DNA from: Apopatosoma sp963618495
Lineage (GTDB): Bacteria; Bacillota; Clostridia; Oscillospirales; CAG-272
Length of the DNA stretch: 33,635 bases
Direction: 5' to 3'
Assembly (NCBI GenBank): GCA_963618495.1
Contig: CAVESF010000024.1
Location: 1-33,635, forward strand
A program made the translations under genes and the position numbers. This document shows positions 1 through 7,496 of this stretch, piece after piece. Within the stretch, counting starts at the first letter, position 1. Every line of letters starts with the position of its first letter. Under the pieces are notes generated by a model. That model searched no databases, was not told where the DNA came from, and was given only the letters and a program-made list of their open reading frames with translations.

Positions 1-40
1 AAAGCTGTGAATAAATCTATTGCTTTTCGTGACGGCAAAA

Positions 41-80
41 AAATAACGGGTATCCGGCTTTCACCAGATACCCGTTATTT
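41..80. terminator. Perfect 14-bp hairpin, likely terminator
   Basis: The arms at 41-54 and 67-80 are perfectly complementary (AAATAACGGGTATC and its complement) around a 12-nt loop. On the minus strand the stem is followed by a run of seven T (complement of 37-43), an intrinsic terminator signature. On the plus strand the tail is weaker (TTATTTCG), so it may also end a plus-strand gene lying before the window. No convincing coding sequence precedes it in the visible bases. Confidence 0.7.
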
Positions 81-170
81 CGTTGCCAACCCTGCCTGAC
101 AGATGCCATAATCGTAATTTTTAGAATTACTGTCTTATGAGCACCCATGCGATGTGCGCGGGCGTTATTT

Positions 171-194
171 TATAAAATCAGATATAAAATCAGA
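171..194. repeat. Tandem 12-nt direct repeat
   Basis: TATAAAATCAGA occurs twice in perfect tandem (171-182 and 183-194), about 40 nt upstream of the -35 box of the TetR-regulator gene. One helical turn is about 10.5 bp, so the copies lie on nearly the same DNA face. It could be a regulator binding site or a simple replication slippage. Function is inference. Confidence 0.6.
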
Positions 195-233
195 GCGGGC
201 GGATTTTGCGGTCGAAATTTTCGGAAAAATCAC

Positions 234-262
234 TTGACTTTTTCCTGTACTGCTGTTATACT
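234..262 (+). promoter_or_regulatory. Sigma-70-type promoter of the TetR operon
   Basis: TTGACT at 234-239 and TATACT at 257-262 are separated by exactly 17 nt, a near-consensus housekeeping promoter. Transcription would begin near 269, giving a leader of about 35 nt before the ribosome-binding site at 292-297. It would drive the regulator, the giant secreted protein coupled to it and probably the small peptide gene downstream. Confidence 0.75.
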
Positions 263-285
263 ATAATTGGTATGAATATTAGTAC
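247..285. promoter_or_regulatory. Candidate operator, imperfect inverted repeat over the -10 box
   Basis: GTACT (247-251) is mirrored by AGTAC (281-285), and ATAC (258-261) by GTAT (270-273). The two pairs are one nucleotide out of register with each other. The repeat straddles the -10 element and the expected start of transcription, where TetR-family repressors usually bind for autoregulation. That it is the operator is inference. Confidence 0.4.
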
Positions 286-302
286 GCTTTCGGAGGTGGA
301 GC

Positions 303-1013
303 ATGGCAATGCGAAAGGACGGAATAGAAACAAGACAGAAGATACTCACCGTTTGTGTCCGATTGTTTCTGGAGCAGGGATATCGGCAGACCTCGATTTC
401 GCAGATTATTGAGGAAGCCGGCGTTGCGCGAGGCAGTTTTCAGAATCTGTTTCCCACAAAGGACGCTGTTCTGCTGGAGCTGGTGGAAACCATGTTCGGC
501 GGGCAGTTCGGTGCGGCAAGGAGTATTGCGGGCGAAAGGCTGCCGCCGGTTTACACCTATGCGGTGGAGACGGCGATACAACTGGCACTTACCGAGCTGA
601 ATGAAAATCTGCGGGAGCTCTATATAGAAGCGTATACCCTGCCGGAGACGGCGGAATATATCTATCTGCACACCACGGCGGAGCTGAAAAAGATTTTCGG
701 CGCCAATTTCCCCGACTATACCGACAGCGACTTTTACGAAATGGAAATCGGCACTTCGGGGCTGATGCGAAACTATATGGCACGGAAATGCGACATTCAT
801 TTTCCGCCGGAGCATAAGCTCCGCCGCTTTCTTACGGCGGCGATGCGGGTGTACAGGGTGCCGGAGGAGGAGCAGGAAAGAGTGCTTGCCTTTGTAGCGG
901 AGCTGGATATTAAGGATATCGCATTGAAAGTCATGCACAAACTTTTCACAATGCTCGAAATGAAATTTAACTTCAAGCTGTCATCCGACAGTGGAACGGA
1001 GGAAACACAATGA
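303..1013 (+). CDS. TetR/AcrR-family transcriptional regulator
   Basis: A 236-aa DNA-binding regulator. Residues about 11-57 form the typical TetR N-terminal three-helix domain: TRQKIL, then LFLEQGYRQTSISQI, then EEAGVARGSFQNLFPTKDAV, matching the helix-turn-helix and the following GxxYxxFxxK-like segment. The remaining 180 residues are the divergent helical ligand-binding and dimerisation domain, so the ligand cannot be named. The start at 303 has GGAGGT at 292-297; an in-frame ATG at 309 is the alternative. The stop overlaps the next start as ATGA, so the regulator and the giant secreted protein are translationally coupled. This suggests it controls its own operon, probably as a repressor acting on the inverted repeat over its promoter. 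The family call is secure; the target is inference. Confidence 0.92.
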   Translation: MAMRKDGIETRQKILTVCVRLFLEQGYRQTSISQIIEEAGVARGSFQNLFPTKDAVLLELVETMFGGQFGAARSIAGERLPPVYTYAVETAIQLALTELNENLRELYIEAYTLPETAEYIYLHTTAELKKIFGANFPDYTDSDFYEMEIGTSGLMRNYMARKCDIHFPPEHKLRRFLTAAMRVYRVPEEEQERVLAFVAELDIKDIALKVMHKLFTMLEMKFNFKLSSDSGTEETQ

Positions 1014-4000
1014 AAAAACGATGGATTTTCACCTTGTCGGCAATCTTCATTGCCGTCGTGACAGCCGTCATACTGCTCACGGTAAACGTAAGCGCCTCGA
1101 CGACCGAATATCCTCTCTGGGTAGCCGGCACACATGTGACGAGCGATACGCTTTCCGGCGAAGGCTGGAGATATGAGCCGGACACAAACACACTTGTGCT
1201 GGACGGCTTCAACTACGGCTCCGGCAATTACGGTTACCATATGGGATCCAGCAATGATTCGAAAACCCACAATTATGCTTTTATCTATGTCGAAGACAGA
1301 CCCAAACTGGACGAGAGGGTTTTGAATATCCGCCTGGAGGGAGAGGCAAGCACGATCGGCGACCCGTATCTGAGCGGCAAAGTTGCCGTACCTGTCGGCG
1401 GCGGCATTTATAATTCCTATTGGGGAATCTACAATAAGAATGGCAAAGTCAACATTACGGGCTCAGCAAGATTGAGGATTTATACGAACCAGCTCTGTAT
1501 CAGATCCGACACAGTGAATCTTGACGGCTGTACGGGCGGCGTTTACATTGGCTCATATTCCAGCGGTATTCTCACCAACCATATATCTCTTAAGAACGGC
1601 AGTAAGCTCGATGTCTACTGCGGTTACGGCGGATTAACTTCTTACAATGCGGCGGTTGTTGCCACACAGTCCATCTATGTCTATGACGGTTCCGAACTTT
1701 CCGCCGAGATTGAGCGCAATGTAAACAGGCCGAACAGCAGCGGAGTCTGCGGTGTTTTCTGCGAAGGATTTATCGATGTCCGCGGCGGAAAGCTGACAGG
1801 CATCAGCTATGCACAGGGAAACGCGCCGTCCAGCGGTTCGGCTGTCTGCTTCGGCATTCAGACAAAGAAGCTGAACATATACGAAGGAGGCGTTGTGGAG
1901 GCGTTTGTCAAGCAGGGAGCGAATCAGAACACCTATCTCAGATCCGCCGCCTTCGGCTATTATGGCGGTGAAGGTGCCACACTGATCTATATGAAAGGCG
2001 TCGGCGTGCTTCGCGCCGGTGTGCAGAAAAAGAATCCGAGCGGCACGCAGACGCTGTGGTCGGAAAGCAATCTGACTCAGGCGGAAGGCTGGTACGGAGG
2101 AGTTACCTCCACCTCGAGCAGCAACTATGAGGCATACTGTGAGTACACCTCTTTTGCATACGAGGGCGCTTTTGTAAAAACAGACAGCTTTTCCTATTAC
2201 CGCGATTTCCGGAAAACGGCCTCCTATCCCGAATGGGAAAAAGGCGTTATCCCTCCGTCGCTTTCCAGTATTATCAAGGTTGATTCGGGACTCGGCTTTT
2301 ATGTCCTCGGCGGCGAGCACACATTTGAGCCCGGTCTTAAGGACGGCACGGTTCCCGCTATCCGTGTGGAAGCAGGGAAACTGACCCTGCAAATGCGAGG
2401 CGGCAAGACCTATACCATGACCGACGCCATCATCCTGAGTGCCGGAACAGAGCTTGTCATCGACGGCGACGGCATTCTAAACGGGCTTGACGTCAAAGGC
2501 AGCGGCAAGGTCACCTTTGCGGGCGGCACGGTCCGGGGCGGCAAGGTCGCATCGACTGTCGAAATGATCGTCTCGGGCGGAAACATCGATGTTTCCTACA
2601 GCGGCAAGGTAAAGGACAAAAGCGGCGCTGTTGTTACCAAAAGAGAATATACGCTCACAAATTCCAAGACTTTTGTGCGTGTCGATCTGATCAAGCTGCG
2701 TTCGAGAGACTACGGGAGCGCCGGTATTTATCCCACGAACGGAAAAACGCTCTGCCTCTGGACCAGGTCTGAGGGCGAGGTTCTGCATGTCCGCGCCGTT
2801 GAGAGCGGCGGCAGCACCATGCTTACGCTGAACAGCACGGCAGGCACTCCCACGCTACTGGACGAAGGCAGCGGCATAAAGACCGGCGAAATTCCTGTTT
2901 TTGTCATTAATAAAGGAGAAACTGTAAAGATCAACCCGTTTTCGGTCACTCCGACGGCAGAGCAGCTGCAGGACCTTGAGCTTGTCTGGTCATGGAGCAA
3001 CACCGGCGACTCCTCGTGGAATAAAATTGAGGATGCCGCCGAAAGAAGCGATGCGCAGTGCGTGATGACCTATTCGTTTCAGCCGGAAGGCATGGGATAT
3101 GACGGTTATAACCGCTATATGCGCTGCGAAATTTACAAAAAGTCCACGGGCGAGCTTGCTGCAGTATATTCCACTGTGATTCATGTGTTCAATCTTCGGC
3201 TCGAGCAAGAGGGGACTTGGTTCGCAGGGGACACCATGACCCTAACCATCGGACAGTTCATGCCTGTCCCGGAGGGACTTGCCAGATGGTCGACGATTTA
3301 CTGGACGGTTGATAGAAATGACGGCACCGGCTTTCGTTTTGTACAGGAAGGAGCGGATAAATTATCATATACCTTCACTCTGAAAGACGAAATGGAAGGA
3401 TGGACTATTAGGTTCTCCGCCAGCATAGAGTCGCTCTGCTGTGAGTCGTTTGCTTCGGAGGACAATGGCTACATGGGAAGCACTCAGCTATACGTACCCG
3501 TCATAGTTTACGGAAAGAGCGTCAAGCTCGATACGCAGCCGGAAAACAACCTCGTGCTTGACCTTGGCGACGCAAGCTCGAGCGTGACGCTCACGGTAGG
3601 GGCGCGCGAGGCTACGAGCTATCAGTGGCAGGTCTCAAAGAGACTGAAAGCCGATCAGGCAGATGACGAGTTTGAGTACATCCCCGGCGCAAATGAGGCA
3701 AGCTACACCATTGCGAGCACGGACGTGGACGCAACAATGAAAAACTATGTCTACCGCTGTATCGTAAGCAATGATGTCAGCAGCATTATTTCGGATGAGG
3801 TAACGCTTGACTTCGACTTCCCTCCGGCGGTTGTCAGGGCGCCCGATATCACCGCTGTCAAGCTGTGTGAGGGGGACAGACAGACCTTTGAGTTTATTAT
3901 CAATCCCGGCAAACCGACGGCTTCAGGTATGAATGCCGATTGGCAGGTCAGTGCAGACGGCGGAGCAACATATCAGTCGATTCCGGACTATGCGATCCCC

Positions 4001-6187
4001 AAGGGTCTGTACACTAAATTTATTGAAGCGAATTCAGCCGTAACTCTTGATGACCAGCTTGTTGACTGCAGGAAGTATCAGCTGATAATCGCCTCCGCCG
4101 ACAAGGCCATGAACGGTTTGCTTTTCCGTTGCAGTTATAGGTTCGCCTTGGGTCAGGAGTACCAGTACTCAGACCCGATTGCCGTAACGGTTGTCGACAG
4201 ATGCGAGGACGGGCATACGGGCGGCACCGCCACCTGCTACCAGCCGGCGGTTTGCGAGGTGTGCGGAACGATGTACGGCGATGTCAATCCCGACAATCAC
4301 ACCGGCACGGCAGAGTGGGATACAACATATTGGAATATTGCAAATACCCACTGGAAGGAATATACCTGCTGTCATACGCATATCGAAGTAGCGGTTCACA
4401 CTTTTGAAAACGGCGTCTGCACGGTCTGCGGCTGCGTTTGCAGCCACCCGCTGAAGACAAGAGCAACCTGCATGGAAGAAGGGAAATGCTCCATCTGCGG
4501 TATCAAGACCGCAGATATAGACCCGACCAACCACGACCTCTTGCTTGGCACGGGACTGCGCGGCAAAGAGGAGCCTACCTGCACCGAGGCAGGCTACACA
4601 GGAGATGTATTTTGCTGGAACTGCCACGAGGATATTACCACGGGAACGGTGATCCCCGCCAAGGGACACGATACGTCACATCCGGCAACCTGCCGTGAGC
4701 CTGCTTACTGTACCGTTTGCGAACAGTCTTACGGTGAAATAGACCCTGACAATCACTATCAACCGTGGTCGGCTTATTACACAAATGCAACCGAGACCAC
4801 GCACGAGAAGCATTGGGAATGCTGCGACAAGGTGGTGACGGATCTTCCGCACGAGCCTTACGATGTCGATGCCTGCACGCTCTGCCATTACGATTGTCAG
4901 CATACCGGCGGCGAGGCAAACTGCGTGATGCCGGCGCAGTGCGAAAAATGCGGCTTGCCTTACGGAGAAACAGACCCGACGAATCATCTCTACAAGGATC
5001 TTCCCAGGTTCACCCGGACCGACGACGAAACGCACATCTGGATGTGCGCTTGCCGCGAGGCTCTTTCGGAACCACAGGCTCACATATGGGGAGAAGACAG
5101 CCGATGCACCGAATGCGGCGCATGGCATGAAAACCATACCGAATCCGAATGGAGCATTGACGTCGCTCCCGTTGATGGAGCAACAGGCTTGAGAAGCAAG
5201 AAATGTACGGTCTGCGGCATGCTGCTCAAAACAGAAACGCTCGAGGCTGTCACTGCCGAGCGCTTCGAAGTCGGTCACAACTGTGCCTTTGGAAACGATC
5301 TCTTGATGCTCTATGCGATTCCGAAATCTGCTTTTGACGGTTGCACCGACATCCGCCTTGCGGTAACGAAGGAAAACCAGAATGCGGCAAGGACGCTTGT
5401 TCCCGACGAACGCACCATAAACGGCGAGATATACTACTGCTTTGTTTACAACGGCGTTGCCGCGAAGGAAATGGGCGATACACTGACAGCAAAGCTCGAA
5501 TTTATCTGTGACGGCGTAGCCTACAGCGGAATCGTTGATACCTACAGCCTTAAGGCATACGCGATGGAACGGCTTGAAAATTCCGCTGACAGTGTGTTCA
5601 AAACGCTTCTCGTCGATCTGCTCAACTACGGCGCGGCGGCACAGACCTACTTCAGCTACAGAACCGACGCGCTCGTCAATGCCGGCCTTACGGAAGCGCA
5701 GAAGGCTCTTGCAACGCAGACCTACGAGCCGATAACCGTGACAAGCGCGGGAGGCGACGGCGCGGTCTATTCCGCTTCGATCACCGGAAAGAATATACTC
5801 TTCGGCAACAGTATCACTCTGCTCGTGGCAACGAGTTTCGGCTCCGGAAGCGATCTTACCGGGGTTTCCATGCGGATATGCTACACGGATATCAGCGGAA
5901 ATCCGGTCGAGAAGCTAATTGACGGAAAGGACTTTGCGTACAGAGACGATATAATGGGCTACACCGCTTACTTTGACGGTCTGAAGGCATCGGAATTCCG
6001 CATGGCGCTTGAGATTACTCTGATGAAGGATGGTGCGCCTATCAGCGAAACAATCACATACAGTCTCGACGCCTACGCTCAGAACCGCCTTGCAGCCTCC
6101 ACGGACGCAAACTTCAAGGCGCTTCTTGAAAAAACGTTGATTTATTCCGACAGCGCGAGGGCTTACTTCTCAAGGGCAACAAACTAA
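1010..6187 (+). CDS. Giant secreted beta-helix/Ig-like/CxxC-repeat protein
   Basis: A 1,725-aa exported protein. Residues 1-30 are a signal peptide (MKKR, hydrophobic core, VSAS). Residues about 30-530 hold beta-helix-like repeats (such as GGIYNSYWGIYNKNGKVNIT), of the type annotated as carbohydrate-binding in Firmicutes. Two Ig-like regions follow near 830 and 940, each with a YQWQVS or ADWQVS core. Residues about 1063-1410 contain repeated CxxC motifs with PDNH/PTNH spacers. The C-terminal 300 residues look like a tandem duplication: YSLKAYAMERL and YSLDAYAQNRL are each followed by FKxLL and an A-x-x-YF segment. There is no LPxTG motif or C-terminal TM, so it is secreted or non-covalently bound. 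GGAGG at 998-1002 precedes ATG 1010, which overlaps the TetR stop. A role in adhesion or glycan binding is inference. Confidence 0.88.
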   Translation: MKKRWIFTLSAIFIAVVTAVILLTVNVSASTTEYPLWVAGTHVTSDTLSGEGWRYEPDTNTLVLDGFNYGSGNYGYHMGSSNDSKTHNYAFIYVEDRPKLDERVLNIRLEGEASTIGDPYLSGKVAVPVGGGIYNSYWGIYNKNGKVNITGSARLRIYTNQLCIRSDTVNLDGCTGGVYIGSYSSGILTNHISLKNGSKLDVYCGYGGLTSYNAAVVATQSIYVYDGSELSAEIERNVNRPNSSGVCGVFCEGFIDVRGGKLTGISYAQGNAPSSGSAVCFGIQTKKLNIYEGGVVEAFVKQGANQNTYLRSAAFGYYGGEGATLIYMKGVGVLRAGVQKKNPSGTQTLWSESNLTQAEGWYGGVTSTSSSNYEAYCEYTSFAYEGAFVKTDSFSYYRDFRKTASYPEWEKGVIPPSLSSIIKVDSGLGFYVLGGEHTFEPGLKDGTVPAIRVEAGKLTLQMRGGKTYTMTDAIILSAGTELVIDGDGILNGLDVKGSGKVTFAGGTVRGGKVASTVEMIVSGGNIDVSYSGKVKDKSGAVVTKREYTLTNSKTFVRVDLIKLRSRDYGSAGIYPTNGKTLCLWTRSEGEVLHVRAVESGGSTMLTLNSTAGTPTLLDEGSGIKTGEIPVFVINKGETVKINPFSVTPTAEQLQDLELVWSWSNTGDSSWNKIEDAAERSDAQCVMTYSFQPEGMGYDGYNRYMRCEIYKKSTGELAAVYSTVIHVFNLRLEQEGTWFAGDTMTLTIGQFMPVPEGLARWSTIYWTVDRNDGTGFRFVQEGADKLSYTFTLKDEMEGWTIRFSASIESLCCESFASEDNGYMGSTQLYVPVIVYGKSVKLDTQPENNLVLDLGDASSSVTLTVGAREATSYQWQVSKRLKADQADDEFEYIPGANEASYTIASTDVDATMKNYVYRCIVSNDVSSIISDEVTLDFDFPPAVVRAPDITAVKLCEGDRQTFEFIINPGKPTASGMNADWQVSADGGATYQSIPDYAIPKGLYTKFIEANSAVTLDDQLVDCRKYQLIIASADKAMNGLLFRCSYRFALGQEYQYSDPIAVTVVDRCEDGHTGGTATCYQPAVCEVCGTMYGDVNPDNHTGTAEWDTTYWNIANTHWKEYTCCHTHIEVAVHTFENGVCTVCGCVCSHPLKTRATCMEEGKCSICGIKTADIDPTNHDLLLGTGLRGKEEPTCTEAGYTGDVFCWNCHEDITTGTVIPAKGHDTSHPATCREPAYCTVCEQSYGEIDPDNHYQPWSAYYTNATETTHEKHWECCDKVVTDLPHEPYDVDACTLCHYDCQHTGGEANCVMPAQCEKCGLPYGETDPTNHLYKDLPRFTRTDDETHIWMCACREALSEPQAHIWGEDSRCTECGAWHENHTESEWSIDVAPVDGATGLRSKKCTVCGMLLKTETLEAVTAERFEVGHNCAFGNDLLMLYAIPKSAFDGCTDIRLAVTKENQNAARTLVPDERTINGEIYYCFVYNGVAAKEMGDTLTAKLEFICDGVAYSGIVDTYSLKAYAMERLENSADSVFKTLLVDLLNYGAAAQTYFSYRTDALVNAGLTEAQKALATQTYEPITVTSAGGDGAVYSASITGKNILFGNSITLLVATSFGSGSDLTGVSMRICYTDISGNPVEKLIDGKDFAYRDDIMGYTAYFDGLKASEFRMALEITLMKDGAPISETITYSLDAYAQNRLAASTDANFKALLEKTLIYSDSARAYFSRATN

Positions 6188-6208
6188 ATCCGAACGGAGG
6201 TAACACAG

Positions 6209-6346
6209 ATGAAAGAAATACAGATAAAAGAAATCTATGAGGAACCTAAGCTCGAGATAATCTACCTTGAAAACTCCGATATCTTAACATTATCTATCGG
6301 TGACATATCTATCAATGACATCGGGGAGTGGGACATCGAAAGCTGA
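6209..6346 (+). CDS. Small 45-aa peptide, unknown function
   Basis: A short ORF 21 nt after the giant secreted protein, with a textbook ribosome-binding site (GGAGGT at 6196-6201, 7-nt spacing). The peptide is acidic, beginning MKEIQIKEIYEEPKLEIIYL and ending in GEWDIES, with a central DILTLSIGD segment. The layout (YEEPKLEIIYLE, then a D-I-L-T-x-S turn, then a Gly/Asp/Trp tail) resembles short Firmicutes proteins often found beside large surface proteins. I recall that family only as uncharacterised. There is no signal peptide or TM segment. It could be a precursor peptide or an accessory to the giant protein. The strong ribosome-binding site and operon position support it being real; function is unknown. 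Confidence 0.75.
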   Translation: MKEIQIKEIYEEPKLEIIYLENSDILTLSIGDISINDIGEWDIES

Positions 6347-6404
6347 CCCGCCGGAGCGCGTGACTGTTAATCAGTGGTCGTCAGTTCAAGTCTGATAAGG
6401 AAAG
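6341..6404 (+). pseudogene. Degenerate tRNA-Asn(GTT)-like sequence
   Basis: The sequence from 6354 reads like the 3' two-thirds of a tRNA-Asn: the end of a D arm (GGAGCGCG), an anticodon loop CTGTTAA with GTT anticodon (6364-6370), and a T arm GTCAG-TTCAAGT-CTGAT with a canonical T loop (6380-6396). Only three of five anticodon-stem pairs form and the D stem has a mismatch. The seven bases after the T arm (AAGGAAA) have no complementary partner upstream, so there is no acceptor stem, and no CCA follows. It is therefore a non-functional remnant or an attachment-site fragment. Its 5' side overlaps the stop of the 45-aa ORF. Confidence 0.6.
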
Positions 6405-6406
6405 TG

Positions 6407-6452
6407 GGGCTGAGTCAAAAGCTTTTAATTAAGCGGAGACTCAGCCCTTTTT
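6407..6452 (+). terminator. Rho-independent terminator
   Basis: Arms GGGCTGAGTC (6407-6416) and GACTCAGCCC (6438-6447) are perfectly complementary and are followed by TTTTT. The loop can extend the hairpin through GCTT/AAGC (6421-6424 and 6431-6434). It ends the TetR, giant-protein and peptide operon, just after the tRNA-like remnant. Confidence 0.9.
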
Positions 6453-6460
6453 CTCGGTAT

Positions 6461-6522
6461 AGAGAACTCCGATGAATGAGGAGTTTTCTTTGCAACCATC
6501 AGCTGAGCTGGCGGTTGCAAAG
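6461..6522. repeat. Two consecutive palindromes, probable dispersed intergenic repeat
   Basis: The first hairpin pairs AGAGAACTCC (6461-6470) with GGAGTTTTCT (6480-6489) with one G-U pair. The second pairs CTTTGCAACC (6488-6497) with GGTTGCAAAG (6513-6522) perfectly, with an inner CAGC-TGA-GCTG hairpin (6500-6510). No gene with a ribosome-binding site covers it. The 14-mer that follows (AGAGGCTTTTGCCG, 6521-6534) recurs at 23749-23762. The form suggests a small mobile palindromic unit; a dispersed copy number cannot be shown from this window. Confidence 0.6.
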
Positions 6523-6667
6523 AGGCTTTTGCCGATGAGCAATCCCGCCGCAGAGGCTGTTCTCTTGTATTCAATTTACAAGGAGCAGAACAAAACAAGA
6601 GGCAAATATATAATAACAGCGGCACGGTTACTTCTTTCTGATTTGTTTTGGTCTTACATCTGTTGTA

Positions 6668-6685
6668 GCACCGCAATATCGGTGC
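6668..6685. promoter_or_regulatory. Inverted repeat upstream of operon promoter
   Basis: GCACCG (6668-6673) and CGGTGC (6680-6685) form a perfect 6-bp inverted repeat with a 6-nt loop. It ends 18 nt before the -35 box of the large operon. It has no T tract, so it is more likely a protein-binding site than a terminator. Function is inference. Confidence 0.35.
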
Positions 6686-6703
6686 ATAAGAGCTAAAAAA
6701 ATA

Positions 6704-6732
6704 TTGACTTTGCGTGGTTCTTATGTTAAAAT
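6704..6732 (+). promoter_or_regulatory. Extended -10 promoter of the 17-kb exported-protein operon
   Basis: TTGACT (6704-6709) and TAAAAT (6727-6732) are 17 nt apart, and a TG at 6724-6725 makes an extended -10 element. Transcription would start near 6739, giving a leader of about 98 nt. The leader contains a CGGCT/AGCCG hairpin (6771-6775 and 6786-6790) upstream of the ribosome-binding site at 6825-6829. No other clear promoter is visible before 23720, so this may drive the whole run of closely spaced genes. Confidence 0.75.
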
Positions 6733-6836
6733 ATCTCTGAAATATCATACGGAAAATATATCGTGCGAATCGGCTTTTGAGAGAGAGCCGCAGTCGGCGG
6801 GGACCGTATGAAATAAACCGAATCGGAGGCGATAAT

Positions 6837-7496
6837 TTGAAGTTGACGGTTATCAACATATATCTGCTCGTTTGTGCCTGTGTCGGATTGGTGTACGGGC
6901 TTACGGTTTTATATAAGAAAAAACAGCCGATGTATTTCAAGCTGATGATTTTTCCGATCGCATGTCAGACTTTTTCAAGGGCTTATTATACCGTTGCGCT
7001 TTTGTGCTACGGTGAGTTGCCCGACACATTCAATGTGGGGCTTCTGGGATATGCGGCGTTCTTTCTGTTCATGTATCTGCCCAATATAGGCGCGCTCGAT
7101 ATTCTGGTCGATGAGCAGAATGAAAATATTATAAGGCACAGGCTGATTTCTTTGATTATTCCGACAATCGAAGCGGCAGTTGCCGTTGTTGCTTTGCTTG
7201 CCGGCAGTGCTTCGTTATCGATACGCATTTCATTTATGGTGCTTTCTGCCCTTGCGGGATTTGCCGGATATTTCAATATGAAGCACCTGATTGTTGCCGA
7301 TGTCGAAAACGGCATAATACGCTCTATCAGAAAATTCAATCTTCTGAGTCTGATTCTTGAAATCCTTACTCTTACCGAAATCGGTTTCGGCTGTTTCGAC
7401 TACGGGACGCCTGTCGTTATTCAGGCTTTGCTCGGTATTTTATTTGTTGTCTTTCTGCCGTTTCTCAATAAGGAGGCGCAAAAATGGACTCGATGA
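6837..7496 (+). CDS. Seven-TM integral membrane protein, unknown function
   Basis: A 219-aa protein with about seven hydrophobic helices: INIYLLVCACVGLVYGLTVLY at the N-terminus, then segments near residues 30-55, 65-90, 105-125, 130-150, 170-190 and 195-213. Loops are short and there is no recognisable soluble domain. The start is TTG at 6837, chosen because GGAGG at 6825-6829 lies 7 nt upstream; an upstream in-frame TTG at 6777 has no ribosome-binding site. Its last codons overlap the PrsW-family gene by 13 nt, so the two are probably co-translated and may act together. I do not recognise the family. A sensor, anti-sigma-like partner or protease cofactor is possible, but that is inference from position. 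Confidence 0.82.
   Translation: MKLTVINIYLLVCACVGLVYGLTVLYKKKQPMYFKLMIFPIACQTFSRAYYTVALLCYGELPDTFNVGLLGYAAFFLFMYLPNIGALDILVDEQNENIIRHRLISLIIPTIEAAVAVVALLAGSASLSIRISFMVLSALAGFAGYFNMKHLIVADVENGIIRSIRKFNLLSLILEILTLTEIGFGCFDYGTPVVIQALLGILFVVFLPFLNKEAQKWTR

Noticed and set aside
1..99. Open reading frame 1 at the window edge
   Set aside because: It reads straight through a perfect terminator hairpin and has no recognisable product.
303..938. Minus-strand open frame opposite the TetR gene
   Set aside because: The plus frame carries an unmistakable TetR helix-turn-helix, a promoter and a ribosome-binding site.
4197..5250. CRISPR-like or DNA-level tandem repeat array
   Set aside because: The repetition is at protein level (CxxC/PDNH) with divergent DNA and irregular spacing.
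6341..6404. Functional tRNA-Asn gene
   Set aside because: No acceptor stem partner exists upstream, two anticodon-stem pairs fail and no CCA follows, so only a remnant is claimed.
6472..6696. 74-aa plus-strand frame in the palindromic region
   Set aside because: No ribosome-binding site, and the frame runs through hairpins of a repeat-like element. It is better explained as non-coding repeat.
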